A stretch of DNA of 64,000 nt from contig JAQNBH010000002.1 of NCBI GenBank assembly GCA_028752905.1, forward strand, positions 31,703,238 to 31,767,237, read 5' to 3'. Shown here piece after piece: positions 34,570 to 44,700 of this stretch (position 1 is its first letter; every line of letters begins with the position of its first letter). Made by a program: the position numbers and the translations under genes. The notes beneath the pieces were generated by a model. The model was not told the origin of the DNA. It worked only from the letters and a program-made list of their open reading frames with translations, and did no database searches. The stretch is from Cladorhizidae sp. MBARI D1340-BT2. Lineage: Eukaryota > Porifera > Demospongiae > Poecilosclerida > Cladorhizidae.

Positions 34570-34665
34570 CTCGGAATTATTCCTGGTGAAGGCTGGAGCA
34601 TCTTGTCGAAACATTGAAAAGAGTACAATTTCATGTTGATTATTGAGAGGGTCATTCTAAGGAAG
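34570..34665 (+). repeat. Dispersed module with hammerhead-like core, copy 3
   Basis: Contains CTGGTGA (34583-34589), an 18-base spacer, and GAAA (34608-34611), then TACAATTTCATGTTGATTAT and GGGTCATT. The order and spacing equal those at 7869-7940. The first core box has CTGGTGA, still compatible with the variable position of CUGANGA only if the fourth base change is tolerated. Here the module is not palindromic. Confidence 0.45.
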
Positions 34666-34784
34666 TATATGGTGTGACTTGTCAACACAGAAAGTGGCTC
34701 CATGGGGGAGTGGCAGGAGGGGGGGGGGGGGGGCGCCAGCAAACTGGCTCAAGAGCCAGTGTAGCTTCCATTTCTACCTACCTA

Positions 34785-37192
34785 CAGTAGCGGCCAAAAA
34801 AAACTTTACGTACCGTTGCGTTGGGTAAACGTTCAACGCAGAAACCGTTCTTAAGAAACGCTCAAGCAACGCTCAAGGAACGCACAGGAAACGCTCAAGC
34901 AACGTATTGCGAACGCAACGCACGAACCGTTGTTTAATTACCCGAAACACGCAATCAACATTCGGTATCCTACACCACATGTTCGATAGAGCGCGTAAAG
35001 TCAAGTCAGTCGGCCTACTGTTGATGACTGTTCTGTTTTGTTGCAGCTTCTACTTTTGATTTGTCCTGGGAATGGCTTACAGAAGAACTCTCGCTGCTAC
35101 CTTCGCTCTGAGCAGTAAGTGTAACACTAGGTAGAACTCCAATGGCTTGAACCTCTAGCACCTGTATCTGTGGTAGTGACCCAGCCTTTACTTCAGTCTA
35201 GTTGTTAGTGTTACATATTTAAAACGAAACCCCCCAAAATAAAAGCTAGAACAGTGGATCAAGTAATGATAATTATACTGACTATTGTTTGGTCTTCTGG
35301 CAGAATGAAAGTTCTGGGTGGCTGTACCAAGCAGCAATGTTTTAGGGTGCTCCTCAGTGGGAAAGGCAGTGAGGGTGATATATAAAGGCAAGAGTTCAGC
35401 TATTGTTAAGTTTTAAATCAAATTCTTTAAATCAAGTTCAGGTGTCAATAAGAAAATATAAAATAATGATAATTTCAAAAACAACTATATAGTTATCGAA
35501 CAAGTCCAGTCCTGACCCCACCACCACAGATGTAGAGTGAAGAACTGTAATCCTCGTCTTCCATGACCGGCTTGAATTCTTCCTCCATGGCTGCCTGGTA
35601 ACTGCATTTCAAAATAGTAAATCATAATTTAATAAGAAAATTTAACATCTCTAACTACCCAAACACACGAAAGTTTTGCCAACTTGATATCAAGAAGCAT
35701 TGCTTGGCAAGTGATTTCCAAATAAACCTCCCTGTGGCCTAACCCTCCAGGTGTCTGTTCTACTTCTGACATCTACAGTTAATCAAAATTGTGTTATGCT
35801 GTCCACCAATTCAGCTTTGGACTTGGGCTTCACTTCTCTCCTGATGTACTCGTGTCACAGGTCTGCAATGGGGTTGGCATCTTGAAACTCGGGAGGCATC
35901 CTCCATCAATTTATATCGAACTCCTTAGCCAGCCTGGATGTACGTTTGGGGTCAGTGTCCTGCATGCAGTGATGGGAGCAAACATCCTTTACAAAGGGTA
36001 AAAAGGGTCTAGTGAAGAATTTGAACAACAAAAAGTGGCTCTCATAATACTGGCCCACACATTTACCTTCACCAAATGTTTCACGCTATAATCAAATAAA
36101 CAGAGGTTTAAAACACCTGAGTATAAATCTACACCTTATTACACACACAACCATAATACAACATGAATCATATCTTGGCTTGTTCTTTCGTGCCTGCCTT
36201 ATACAACAAAAAAAAGCCTATGTGTTTCCAATTGAACTGTGCACTCGTCTGTCCTCTTCAAGGTTCTGTATCTCGCTCCAATCTCTTGACCTAGGACAGG
36301 GATAAATGATACTGCTATTGATCATGTTATTACATGAGTCACTATACCAATTCACCAGTGTCTATATCAATATATTGCCCTAGACTTACCATAACATCTA
36401 CAAAGTCCCTAAACTATATATATATATATATATTTTAATCCAATGGCTTATCCCAATCGGCACATTGGCTCTAGCCAAAATACCATCAAGACCCAGGCCT
36501 AGATTATCATTAGCCACTAGCAACCAACATAGCTTCAGTGTGGCACAGAAAGCTTCTACACTAGATATTAACTTTCACATAGTTCCATCCCAAAACTAGT
36601 TCAACACAAACTTTATTGGCTTCTCTTATCAGTTGGCATTACCACTGACTCAAAATATCAACACAAGTAATGTCCTGCAAAGCAAGACTGGGTTCCCTTC
36701 GCTGTGAAGGAGAACTGCAGTTGGTATGCTGTCTTCTCATCATTTTCCAGCATCTTTTCCACCACGAGTTTTGGGCCAGCAATAAAAAACGAAGATCTCC
36801 CGCTCCATGGCTGTAAGGCGATACCAGTCTCGCAGTGCTTGACAAAACTGGACGCTTTGCCTTGTTGCTGTCAGGCCCTCCTTCAAAATACAGACGACAG
36901 CTGCAGCCTTGAATCCTCTAGATCCTAAAGAATAAAATTCTATTAAGAAGGCATCTTGATTCTGAAAAAGAATAACCGCTAGAGCAACGACAGTTCGCCT
37001 TCGTCGATCTGGCATGCTCTGAAGAAATTCAATTTTACAACGCTCAATTAACGATCCCTGCCTAACGTTTTTGGCCAATGTTTAGCGAACGTATGCGCGA
37101 ACGTTCGGCCAACGTTTGGCTAACGGTACAGCAACGCTGCGACTCAAACGTCCAACGCAAACGGTACGTAAAGTTTTTTGGGGCCTCTACTG
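34785..37192 (-). mobile_element. Tc1/mariner DNA transposon, decayed (2408 bp)
   Basis: Termini CAGTAGCGGCC at left and GGCCTCTACTG at right, part of inverted repeats of about 42 bp that share ACTTTACGTACCG. Both ends abut TA (34783-34784 and 37193-37194), the Tc1/mariner target. The target is a duplicated local sequence: CCATTTCTACCTACCTA lies left of the element and is also present uninterrupted near 37276. Subterminal regions at both ends are filled with AACG/GCAACG motifs. A degraded transposase is encoded on the minus strand. Confidence 0.85.
35800..37078 (-). pseudogene. Tc1/mariner transposase pseudogene
   Basis: Minus strand, in order: an N-terminal segment (LIERCKIEFLQSM), a helix-turn-helix remnant (ILKEGLTATRQSV near 36860), a segment with ENDEKTAYQLQ (near 36720), the first catalytic Asp in TDECTVQLETH (36230-36252), the second in MQDTDPKRTSRLAKEF (35925-35965), and the NPI box near 35868. 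The third acidic residue (E of NPIE in the DD34E class) is Ala here, and two Trp codons have become TGA (before WRMPPE and in DL-W-HEY). Several frameshifts separate the blocks. It cannot make active transposase. Confidence 0.85.
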
Positions 37193-37194
37193 TA

Positions 37195-37589
37195 CTTGAC
37201 TGTTGGTTCCAGCCTCTGTTTGTTACGAGTTGATGGTGACTGTCTCCTCCTGCTCAAGAGCCAGTGTTGCTTCCATTTCTACCTACCTACTTGGCTGTTG
37301 GTTCCAGCCTCTGTTTGTTAAGAGTTGGTTGTGACTGTCTCCTCCTGCTCAAGAGCCAGTGTTCTTTCCATTTCTGGTGACCAGACAAACTTGTAGACGG
37401 GATGTCCATGACCGACACTCTCCAGACTCTGCTTGACAACAGTTCAACCATTCCCCGACCCTTCTAGCTAGCCTGGTACATACACCAACGATCCTTACCC
37501 ATAGGAAATTGATGAACTCTACACATGGGCACTGCTTGAACAATTAAGCTCCTGCTCGGTGTTGGGAGGCCATTTTCTTGTCGACTAAA
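37195..37589 (-). repeat. Dispersed exon-like repeat, copy 2, with internal tandem duplication
   Basis: A segment of about 100 bp (GTTGGTTCCAGCCTCTGTTT ... CTCAAGAGCCAGTGTT) is present twice (37200-37290 and 37291-37375). Part of a further copy flanks the Tc1 element at 34741-34784. In reverse complement, 37320-37505 matches 5259-5445. It also holds GGTAAGGATC (donor-like) and AGCTCCTGCTCGGTGTTGGG, shared with copy 3. Confidence 0.6.
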
Positions 37590-38168
37590 GGCTGGTTCAC
37601 AATATGATGATAGCTCACCGGGTCGTTTCGTCCCGTCGCCAATCGTCCTATCGTCAATTTGTGAACATCCTCCACCACCCTCCATTTCGTCGAACGAAGA
37701 GAAATGCTAGGAGACGTGAAGTAGACCCGAGTTCTAATCCAGCGTCAGCTCCAGCGCGTCTGACCAATCAAATATGCACCAGTTATACATTTAAACTCGC
37801 GGATGAGGACGACGAGAAGCTAGTCGAAGCTGTTCGAGATTTTACCTGCCTTTGGCAGATAGGCTCTAGAACATACAAAGATGTCCGAGTGAAAGAAAAC
37901 GCAAGGAAGGAGGTACATGTACATGTACATGTAGCTAATAAGGTAGGCCACTGCATTTTGCAGTTTGTGATGTGTAGAATGAATAGTATAACTTGCCGCT
38001 CACAAATGCTTCTCCTCCTCATCACTTCGGGTACACTTCGGGTGGAGGTGCTAGAAAGTGTCGGAGCGTCTTTATCGCTAATTAAGCTCTGAATTGTGAA
38101 CGGATCAGACGATGGGAGACGAAACGACGAAACCTAACGGTGAGCTAACGTCATATTGTTAACCAGCC
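37590..38168. mobile_element. 579-bp TIR element carrying a MADF fragment (PIF/Harbinger-like?)
   Basis: Ends GGCTGGTTCACAATATGA (37590) and TCATATTGTTAACCAGCC (to 38168) are inverted repeats. Similarity continues inward over about 80 bp (AGCTCACCG, CGTTTCGTC, TTTGTGAAC). Flanks TCGACTAAA (37581-37589) and TCGACTCTA (38169-38177) look like a 9-bp target duplication with two changes. GGC...GTTCACA termini and a MADF-type protein suggest the PIF/Harbinger group, but a 9-bp duplication does not fit its usual 3 bp, so the superfamily is open. It is non-autonomous at this length. Confidence 0.65.
37790..37912 (+). pseudogene. MADF (Myb/SANT-like) domain fragment inside a TIR element
   Basis: The plus-strand frame contains DEDDEKLVEAVRDFTCLW and then IGSRTYKDVRVKENARKE. 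This is the first half of a MADF domain: acidic start, L-V-E-x-V, C-L-W, Y-K-D. It ends at GAG|GTACAT, either a splice donor or a truncation. MADF proteins bind DNA, and PIF/Harbinger elements carry one as a second gene needed for transposition. Only about 41 of the usual 80-90 residues are present and the second conserved Trp is Arg (ENARKE), so I treat it as a remnant. Confidence 0.65.
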
Positions 38169-38194
38169 TCGACTCTACACAAGCACCCAGGTTT

Positions 38195-38330
38195 GATGAT
38201 TCTTACCTATATGAAATTGATGACCTCTGTACTTGGGCACTGCTCGCTAAGCTCCTGCTCGGTGTTGGGCAGCCATTTTCTTGCCGACTCCCGCTACTAA
38301 ACACCCAGCTTAACAACCAACTTTGACGGT
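38195..38330 (-). repeat. Dispersed exon-like repeat, copy 3
   Basis: Parallel to 37480-37589: TTACCTATATGAAATTGATG, AGCTCCTGCTCGGTGTTGGG and CCATTTTCTTG in the same order. Here the CCATTTTCTTGCCGACT stretch is uninterrupted, showing the sequence into which the MADF element inserted in copy 2. Confidence 0.6.
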
Positions 38331-38397
38331 ATCATGGTTTCAAATTGGCTTGGGGTTGGGAAGGAGGGGGAGCTAGCATATCGAGTACTACTGTATG

Positions 38398-38578
38398 ATC
38401 GCAGAGTTTCATTTAGGGGGGGCTGCCCCCCCTTGGAACCTTTTTGCCCCCCCCCCCCTTGGAAATTGTATTATTAAAATTCATTAGAAACTGTCACATC
38501 TTTAACCATCATGCCCCCTTAATATCCGGATTCCTCCAGTTGCCCCCCCTTGGACAATTTTCTAAATGTAACCCTGTA
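38398..38578. mobile_element. hAT-like MITE, copy 2 (181 bp)
   Basis: Inner ends GTTTCATTTAG and CTAAATGTAACCCTG are inverted repeats. It shares the GCTGCCCCCCCTTGGAACC interior with the copy at 12879-13096 but has shorter poly-G/poly-C runs. It is flanked by an exact 8-bp direct repeat ACTGTATG (38390-38397 and 38579-38586), the hAT-type target duplication. Confidence 0.8.
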
Positions 38579-38924
38579 ACTGTATGCTGCCAAAAACCAC
38601 CAGATCTGCTCGACTGTTCCGAGGAACTGTTTACATAAATTTTATACTTTGTATTGTAAAAACCCTCAGCATGCATTATTTTGGTGTGATTTGCATGAAG
38701 GTTGAAGTTCATGAAAGCCTGAACATGTTTGGAACTTTGGGATCCTGAATGGTTAAGATCAAGGTGCATGTGCGTCTACGAGTTCTTTCAATGGGAACTG
38801 CGATTGAAGAAGACACTATTTCCACACTTGCTGTTTCGAACAATAATTTTTGGATGGTCAGAAATACATATGTAGCTAGACACATACAGCAACTTGGCTT
38901 AATGAACTAATGTTCAGCTAACTG

Positions 38925-39090
38925 TTGCTCAGTGTCTAGCCAGCTGTTGCTCAGTGTCTAGCCAGCTGTTGCTCAGTGTCTAGCTACATAGCTGTTGCTC
39001 AGTGTCTAGCTACATAGCTGTTGCTCAGTGTCTAGCCAGATGTTGCTCAGTGTCTAGCTAGCTGTTGCTCAGTGTCTAGCCAGCTATGGC
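38925..39090. repeat. 20-bp tandem repeat, about eight units
   Basis: AGCTGTTGCTCAGTGTCTAG with a CTACAT insertion in some units, giving 20- and 26-bp spacing. Degenerate echoes continue to about 39135. Confidence 0.9.
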
Positions 39091-40047
39091 TACTTGTAGT
39101 GAACAAGGCTTAGCTACTGCCCAGTGTGCTCAAGAAGTTTAGCTAGCTCACGAGCCAGCTACTTTGTACAAAACTGCTTGCTCCTGAGACTGTATACATG
39201 TATGTACGTATATGTACATATGAGTGATCAGTCCAGTGGACCAACATTTCTAGCATGTGCAGCTCTAGTTATTGTGGGTAGGCATCGCCAGGGCAACTAA
39301 AGCATTGAGGATAATAGACTCTCCTATTCTTGCAAGCAAATGCTGCAACAATGGCTAGGAAGTTATGAGTGGAGGAGACAGCGCTCAATGTTATTGTGTG
39401 TGTTGGCATGGTGATGGTTGGTCTGCCATTTGGAGTGGCACTATCAGAGCAGTATTCTGTCTGTGTACATAGTTCCATGGGGAACCTCTCACTCTTACCA
39501 AGCCCTCTTCTATCACCAAGCCCTCTTCAAGCACCTGGCCCTCTTCTATCACCAGGCCCTGTTCTAGCACCTGGCCCTCTTCAGCACTTGGCACTCTTCA
39601 CATTTCTATGCCATCTGTCCTCATTTTTGAAAATTACAGTAGCTGATTGTGGAGTGAAGCAAGACTTAGTATATATTCATGAGCCTTCATGGAGAAAAAC
39701 TTTCTGCCTCAGGCCTACAGTACATGCATATGTTCATCACACGAAGCAATAAACAGCTCCCTATATGTGTGTGAACTACAACATGTAGTTCTGCGTGCAC
39801 GCTTAATTGCGCTGCTAGGAGATGGGTCCCTGTAACTATGGAACAGGTGAAACCAAAAAGGTGAAAATGGAAGCAAGAAATGAACGAGAAAGAGCACAGT
39901 TGCCGAGGGGCCGAGGAGAGGCAGGCTATGAAAAATGCTTCCCCTCAAGCATGTGTGCGTAGATTCCTCACACGGACCAATACACTTTGGACTTCCAGCC
40001 CTAGATTGCCACACCCCTTATTGGACACCCGTTGTTGGGACATTACC
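39091..40047. other. Gene-free stretch with a short repeat
   Basis: An 18-bp-like repeat (CTATCACCAAGCCCTCTTC and variants with CTGGCCC) lies at about 39490-39595. Otherwise nothing recognised; no CNOT11 C-terminal exon was found here. Confidence 0.4.
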
Positions 40048-40049
40048 TA

Positions 40050-40200
40050 CAGTAGCGGTCAAAAATAACTTTACGTTGCGTTTCTGTACAACGTAACGTA
40101 GTACGCTTGAGCGTTTAAAAAGCAACGCACGAGCTGCCATTTAAGAACGCACGGAGAACGGTACGCACGAATGTTGCAACGCACCGTTGGAACGCATTGT
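40050..40200. mobile_element. Orphan left end of a Tc1/mariner-type element
   Basis: TA (40048-40049) followed by CAGTAGCGGTCAAAAATAAC and TTTACGTTGCG, then AACG/GCACG-rich subterminal sequence like that at 34785. The matching right end is not present up to the gap at 41693, so the element is truncated or its end is in the gap. No transposase motif was recognised inside. Confidence 0.65.
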
Positions 40201-41692
40201 TGTTTATTTTACCTCGATCCTTAGATTTGTTGTTGCTAGCTACATACTTCAGTGCTAATTCTTTTGCTTTTTGCCAACATTTCCAACCAAATACTTGGGT
40301 CTTTGTCAGGGCATCTTAGTAATCATCTGGTTGACAATCTAAGTAGCTCTATTTTCAATAGATACAATTGATCAGAACATACTTGTATATGAGCTAAAGT
40401 TGTTGCACACAAAATGGTCTTGAAGACCTCCACCTGTTTGTCAAATGTAACAAGCTTGGATTATGTGATCAGTGGCTTGCTAAGTGGTGTGTATGTCTTA
40501 ATGCAAGTTACTGTATAATATTTTGGCTGCATGAGAACTGTCGCCATTATATGATGATGTATCCTGTTTTTTTTGTGTTTTTTTGGGGTGGTGGCTCCAA
40601 AAGGGGGAAGCTAGTCAGCAACTGTTGTGACTAATAGCACTTTAGATGTTGGATGTCTGTGGTTTGTAAATGCAGGTATCCAGTCCGAGGATGGAGATGT
40701 CAAACTGGCCCAGAAGATATAAACCAACAACTAGCTTTACACCTACACTAGTAACAGGACCTTTACTTGCCTTGTCAATATTGTCAGATAACAACTACTG
40801 CACCAAACCACACACAAAGATGTTGCATAAATTGAAATACACATTATCAATACCCAGTAGCACTGCTATTTAGTTTGATGATGTGAAGAATCGCCTCAAC
40901 AAATCTTCTGGGTAGCAGAAGCTTCACAGTACACTAGTCAAACCAGATGATATTCTCAAATGCACTTGCTGACAAATTGCTGTGCCACTCCCGATCTCTT
41001 GACCTGGAGTGTGGGAGACAAAATACAGTGTTTTCAACAACAAAAAAAACCTGGTTACTTGAGCTCCACCAGGGTTGATCTCGGGCACGCAAGTTATGTG
41101 TATCTTAGTTTGCTTATACATCGCCCGTGTCGTCTCAAATAGGTTAAGTACCCATAAGCCAAATCATTTCTTTGTTTGCCTCAGAATATATGGCTATATG
41201 AATTGCCATGCAGCAATGTACAACCACTCGATGTTTGTCCTACACCAAAGCCGGCACTCATTGCTTTGAAGAAAGCCTCGACTGTAGTTTGTAGGCCATC
41301 ATGTTGTCAATGTAATCTAGTATGGTTTTTGTAGTGCTCTGCATATAAAGGCATTTCAGGTTCCTGACTTCATATTCCTTGTAAGCTACCAGTTTTCTAT
41401 AATTCATGGCATGGCACAAAAACTTAACCTGCCACTTGGAGCCTCTGACAACCAATTTGCTCCTTGAACAAAAGGTCGTGTGTGATCGCAGGTAATGTTT
41501 CAGGAAGCTCAGGTCGTCCCATCAATATCTTGGGTGCTTCAAAGCTTAGGCTAAGGTTCAGAATTCTGCTTCTTGTAGGCCGATACACCACAGCGCAAGA
41601 AAGAGAGCTGTAAAGCTACTTGAGCGAGTGACGAAACGTATCACGTGGATGTTTATACTATGAACGCATGCGTTCCAGCTGCACAACACATG
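40201..41692. other. Sequence up to the gap, one unrecognised open segment
   Basis: A minus-strand segment at about 41258-41480 reads as ordinary protein (KWQVKFLCHAMNYRKLVAYK, then TTKTILDYIDNMMAYKLQ). I do not recognise it and see no domain. It could be interior sequence of the element starting at 40050. The rest shows nothing that I can support. Confidence 0.3.
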
Positions 41693-41792
41693 NNNNNNNN
41701 NNNNNNNNNNNNNNNNNNNNNNNNNNNNNNNNNNNNNNNNNNNNNNNNNNNNNNNNNNNNNNNNNNNNNNNNNNNNNNNNNNNNNNNNNNNN
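41693..41792. other. Assembly gap, exactly 100 N
   Basis: A run of exactly 100 N is the convention for a gap of unknown size. It abuts directly onto the 57/58-bp satellite, which probably continues into it. Sequence on the two sides need not be truly adjacent. Confidence 0.99.
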
Positions 41793-44700
41793 TAGACTTA
41801 GACTAATACTAGGTAGCTGACTCATAATGCCTTGAGAATTAAATATAGTTAGACTTAGACCTAATACTAGGTAGCTGACTCATAATGCCTTGAGAATTAA
41901 ATATAGTTAGACTTAGACCTAATACTAGGTAGCTGACTCATAATGCCTTGAGAATTAAATATAGTTAGACTTAGACTAATACTAGGTAGCTGACTCATAA
42001 TGCCTTGAGAATTAAATATAGTTAGACTTAGACCTAATACTAGGTAGCTGACTCATATTGCCTTGAGAATTAAATATAGTTAGACTTAGACTAATACTAG
42101 GTAGCTGACTCATAATGCCTTGAGAATTAAATATAGTTAGACTTAGACTAATACTAGGTAGCTGACTCATAATGCCTTGAGAATTAAATATAGTTAGACT
42201 TAGACTAATACTAGGTAGCTGACTCATAATGCCTTGAGAATTAAATATAGTTAGACTTAGACTAATACTAGGTAGCTGACTCATAATGCCTTGAGAATTA
42301 AATATAGTTAGACTTAGACCTAATACTAGGTAGCTGACTCATAATGCCTTGAGAATTAAATATAGTTAGACTTAGACCTAATACTAGGTAGCTGACTCAT
42401 AATGCCTTGAGAATTAAATATAGTTAGACTTAGACCTAATACTAGGTAGCTGACTCATAATGCCTTGAGAATTAAATATAGTTAGACTTAGACTAATACT
42501 AGGTAGCTGACTCATAATGCCTTGAGAATTAAATATAGTTAGACTTAGACCTAATACAAGGTAGCTGACTCATAATGCTTTGAGAATTAAATATAGTTAG
42601 ACTTAGACTAATACTAGGTAGCTGACTCATAATGCCTTGAGAATTAAATATAGTTAGACTTAGACCTAATACTAGGTAGCTGACTCATATTGCCTTGAGA
42701 ATTAAATATAGTTAGACTTAGACTAATACTAGGTAGCTGACTCATAATGCCTTGAGAATTAAATATAGTTAGACTTAGACTAATACTAGGTAGCTGACTC
42801 ATAATGCCTTGAGAATTAAATATAGTTAGACTTAGACCTAATACTAGGTAGCTGACTCATAATGCCTTGAGAATTAAATATAGTTAGACTTAGACTAATA
42901 CTAGGTAGCTGACTCATAATGCCTTGAGAATTAAATATAGTTAGACTTAGACCTAATACTAGGTAGCTGACTCATAATGCCTTGAGAATTAAATATAGTT
43001 AGACTTATTAGACTAATACTAGGTAGCTGACTCATAATGCCTTGAGAATTAAATATAGTTAGACTTAGACCTAATACTAGGTAGCTGACTCATATTGCCT
43101 TGAGAATTAAATATAGTTAGACTTAGACTAATACTAGGTAGCTGACTCATAATGCCTTGAGAATTAAATATAGTTAGACTTAGACTAATACTAGGTAGCT
43201 GACTCATAATGCCTTGAGAATTAAATATAGTTAGACTTAGACCTAATACTAGGTAGCTGACTCATAATGCCTTGAGAATTAAATATAGTTAGACTTAGAC
43301 TAATACTAGGTAGCTGACTCATAATGCCTTGAGAATTAAATATAGTTAGACTTAGACTAAGGGTAGCTGACTCATAATGCCTTGAGAATTAAATATAGTT
43401 AGACTTAGACCTAATACTAGGTAGCTGACTCATAATGCCTTGAGAATTAAATATAGTTAGACTTAGACCTAATACTAGGTAGCTGACTCATAATGCCTTG
43501 AGAATTAAATATAGTTAGACTTAGACCTAATACTAGGTAGCTGACTCATAATGCCTTGAGAATTAAATATAGTTAGACTTAGACTAATACTAGGTAGCTG
43601 ACTCATAATGCCTTGAGAATTAAATATAGTTAGACTTAGACCTAATACTAGGTAGCTGACTCATATTGCCTTGAGAATTAAATATAGTTAGACTTAGACT
43701 AATACTAGGTAGCTGACTCATAATGCCTTGAGAATTAAATATAGTTAGACTTAAACTAATACTAGGTAGCTGACTCATAATGCCTTGAGAATTAAATATA
43801 GTTAGACTTAGACTAATACTAGGTAGCTGACTCATAATGCCTTGAGAATTAAATATAGTTAGACTTAGACTAAGGGTAGCTGACTCATAATGCCTTGAGA
43901 ATTAAATATAGTTAGACTTAGACCTAATACTAGGTAGCTGACTCATAATGCCTTGAGAATTAAATATAGTTAGACTTAGACCTAATACTAGGTAGCTGAC
44001 TCATAATGCCTTGAGAATTAAATATAGTTAGACTTAGACTAATACTAGGTAGCTGACTCATAATGCCTTGAGAATTAAATATAGTTAGACTTAGACTAAT
44101 ACTAGGTAGCTGACTCATAATGCCTTGAGAATTAAATATAGTTAGACTTAGACCTAATACTAGGTAGCTGACTCATAATGCCTTGAGAATTAAATATAGT
44201 TAGACTTAGACTAATACTAGGTAGCTGACTCATAATGCCTTGACAATTAAATATAGTTAGACTTAGACCTAATACTAGGTAGCTGACTCATAATGCCTTG
44301 AGAATTAAATATAGTTAGACTTAGACCTAATACTAGGTAGCTGACTCATAATGCCTTGAGAATTAAATATAGTTAGACTTAGACCTAATACTAGGTAGCT
44401 GACTCATATTGCCTTGAGAATTAAATATAGTTAGACTTAGACTAATACTAGGTAGCTGACTCATAATGCCTTGAGAATTAAATATAGTTAGACTTAGACC
44501 TAATATACTAGGTAGCTGACTCATAATGCCTTGAGAATTAAATATAGTTAGACTTAGACTAATACTAGGTAGCTGACTCATAATGCCTTGAGAATTAAAT
44601 ATAGTTAGACTTAGACCTAATACTAGGTAGCTGACTCATAATGCCTTGAGAATTAAATATAGTTAGACTTAGACCTAATACTAGGTAGCTGACTCATAAT

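Noticed and set aside
35047..35112. Exon-like segment (TTGTTGCAG acceptor, ATGGCTTACAG, GCA|GTAAGT donor) tested as the next CNOT11 exon or a new first exon
   Set aside because: The peptide does not match CNOT11 in the required phase, and the segment lies within the Tc1-type element. Kept only as a curiosity (MAYRRTLAATFALS).
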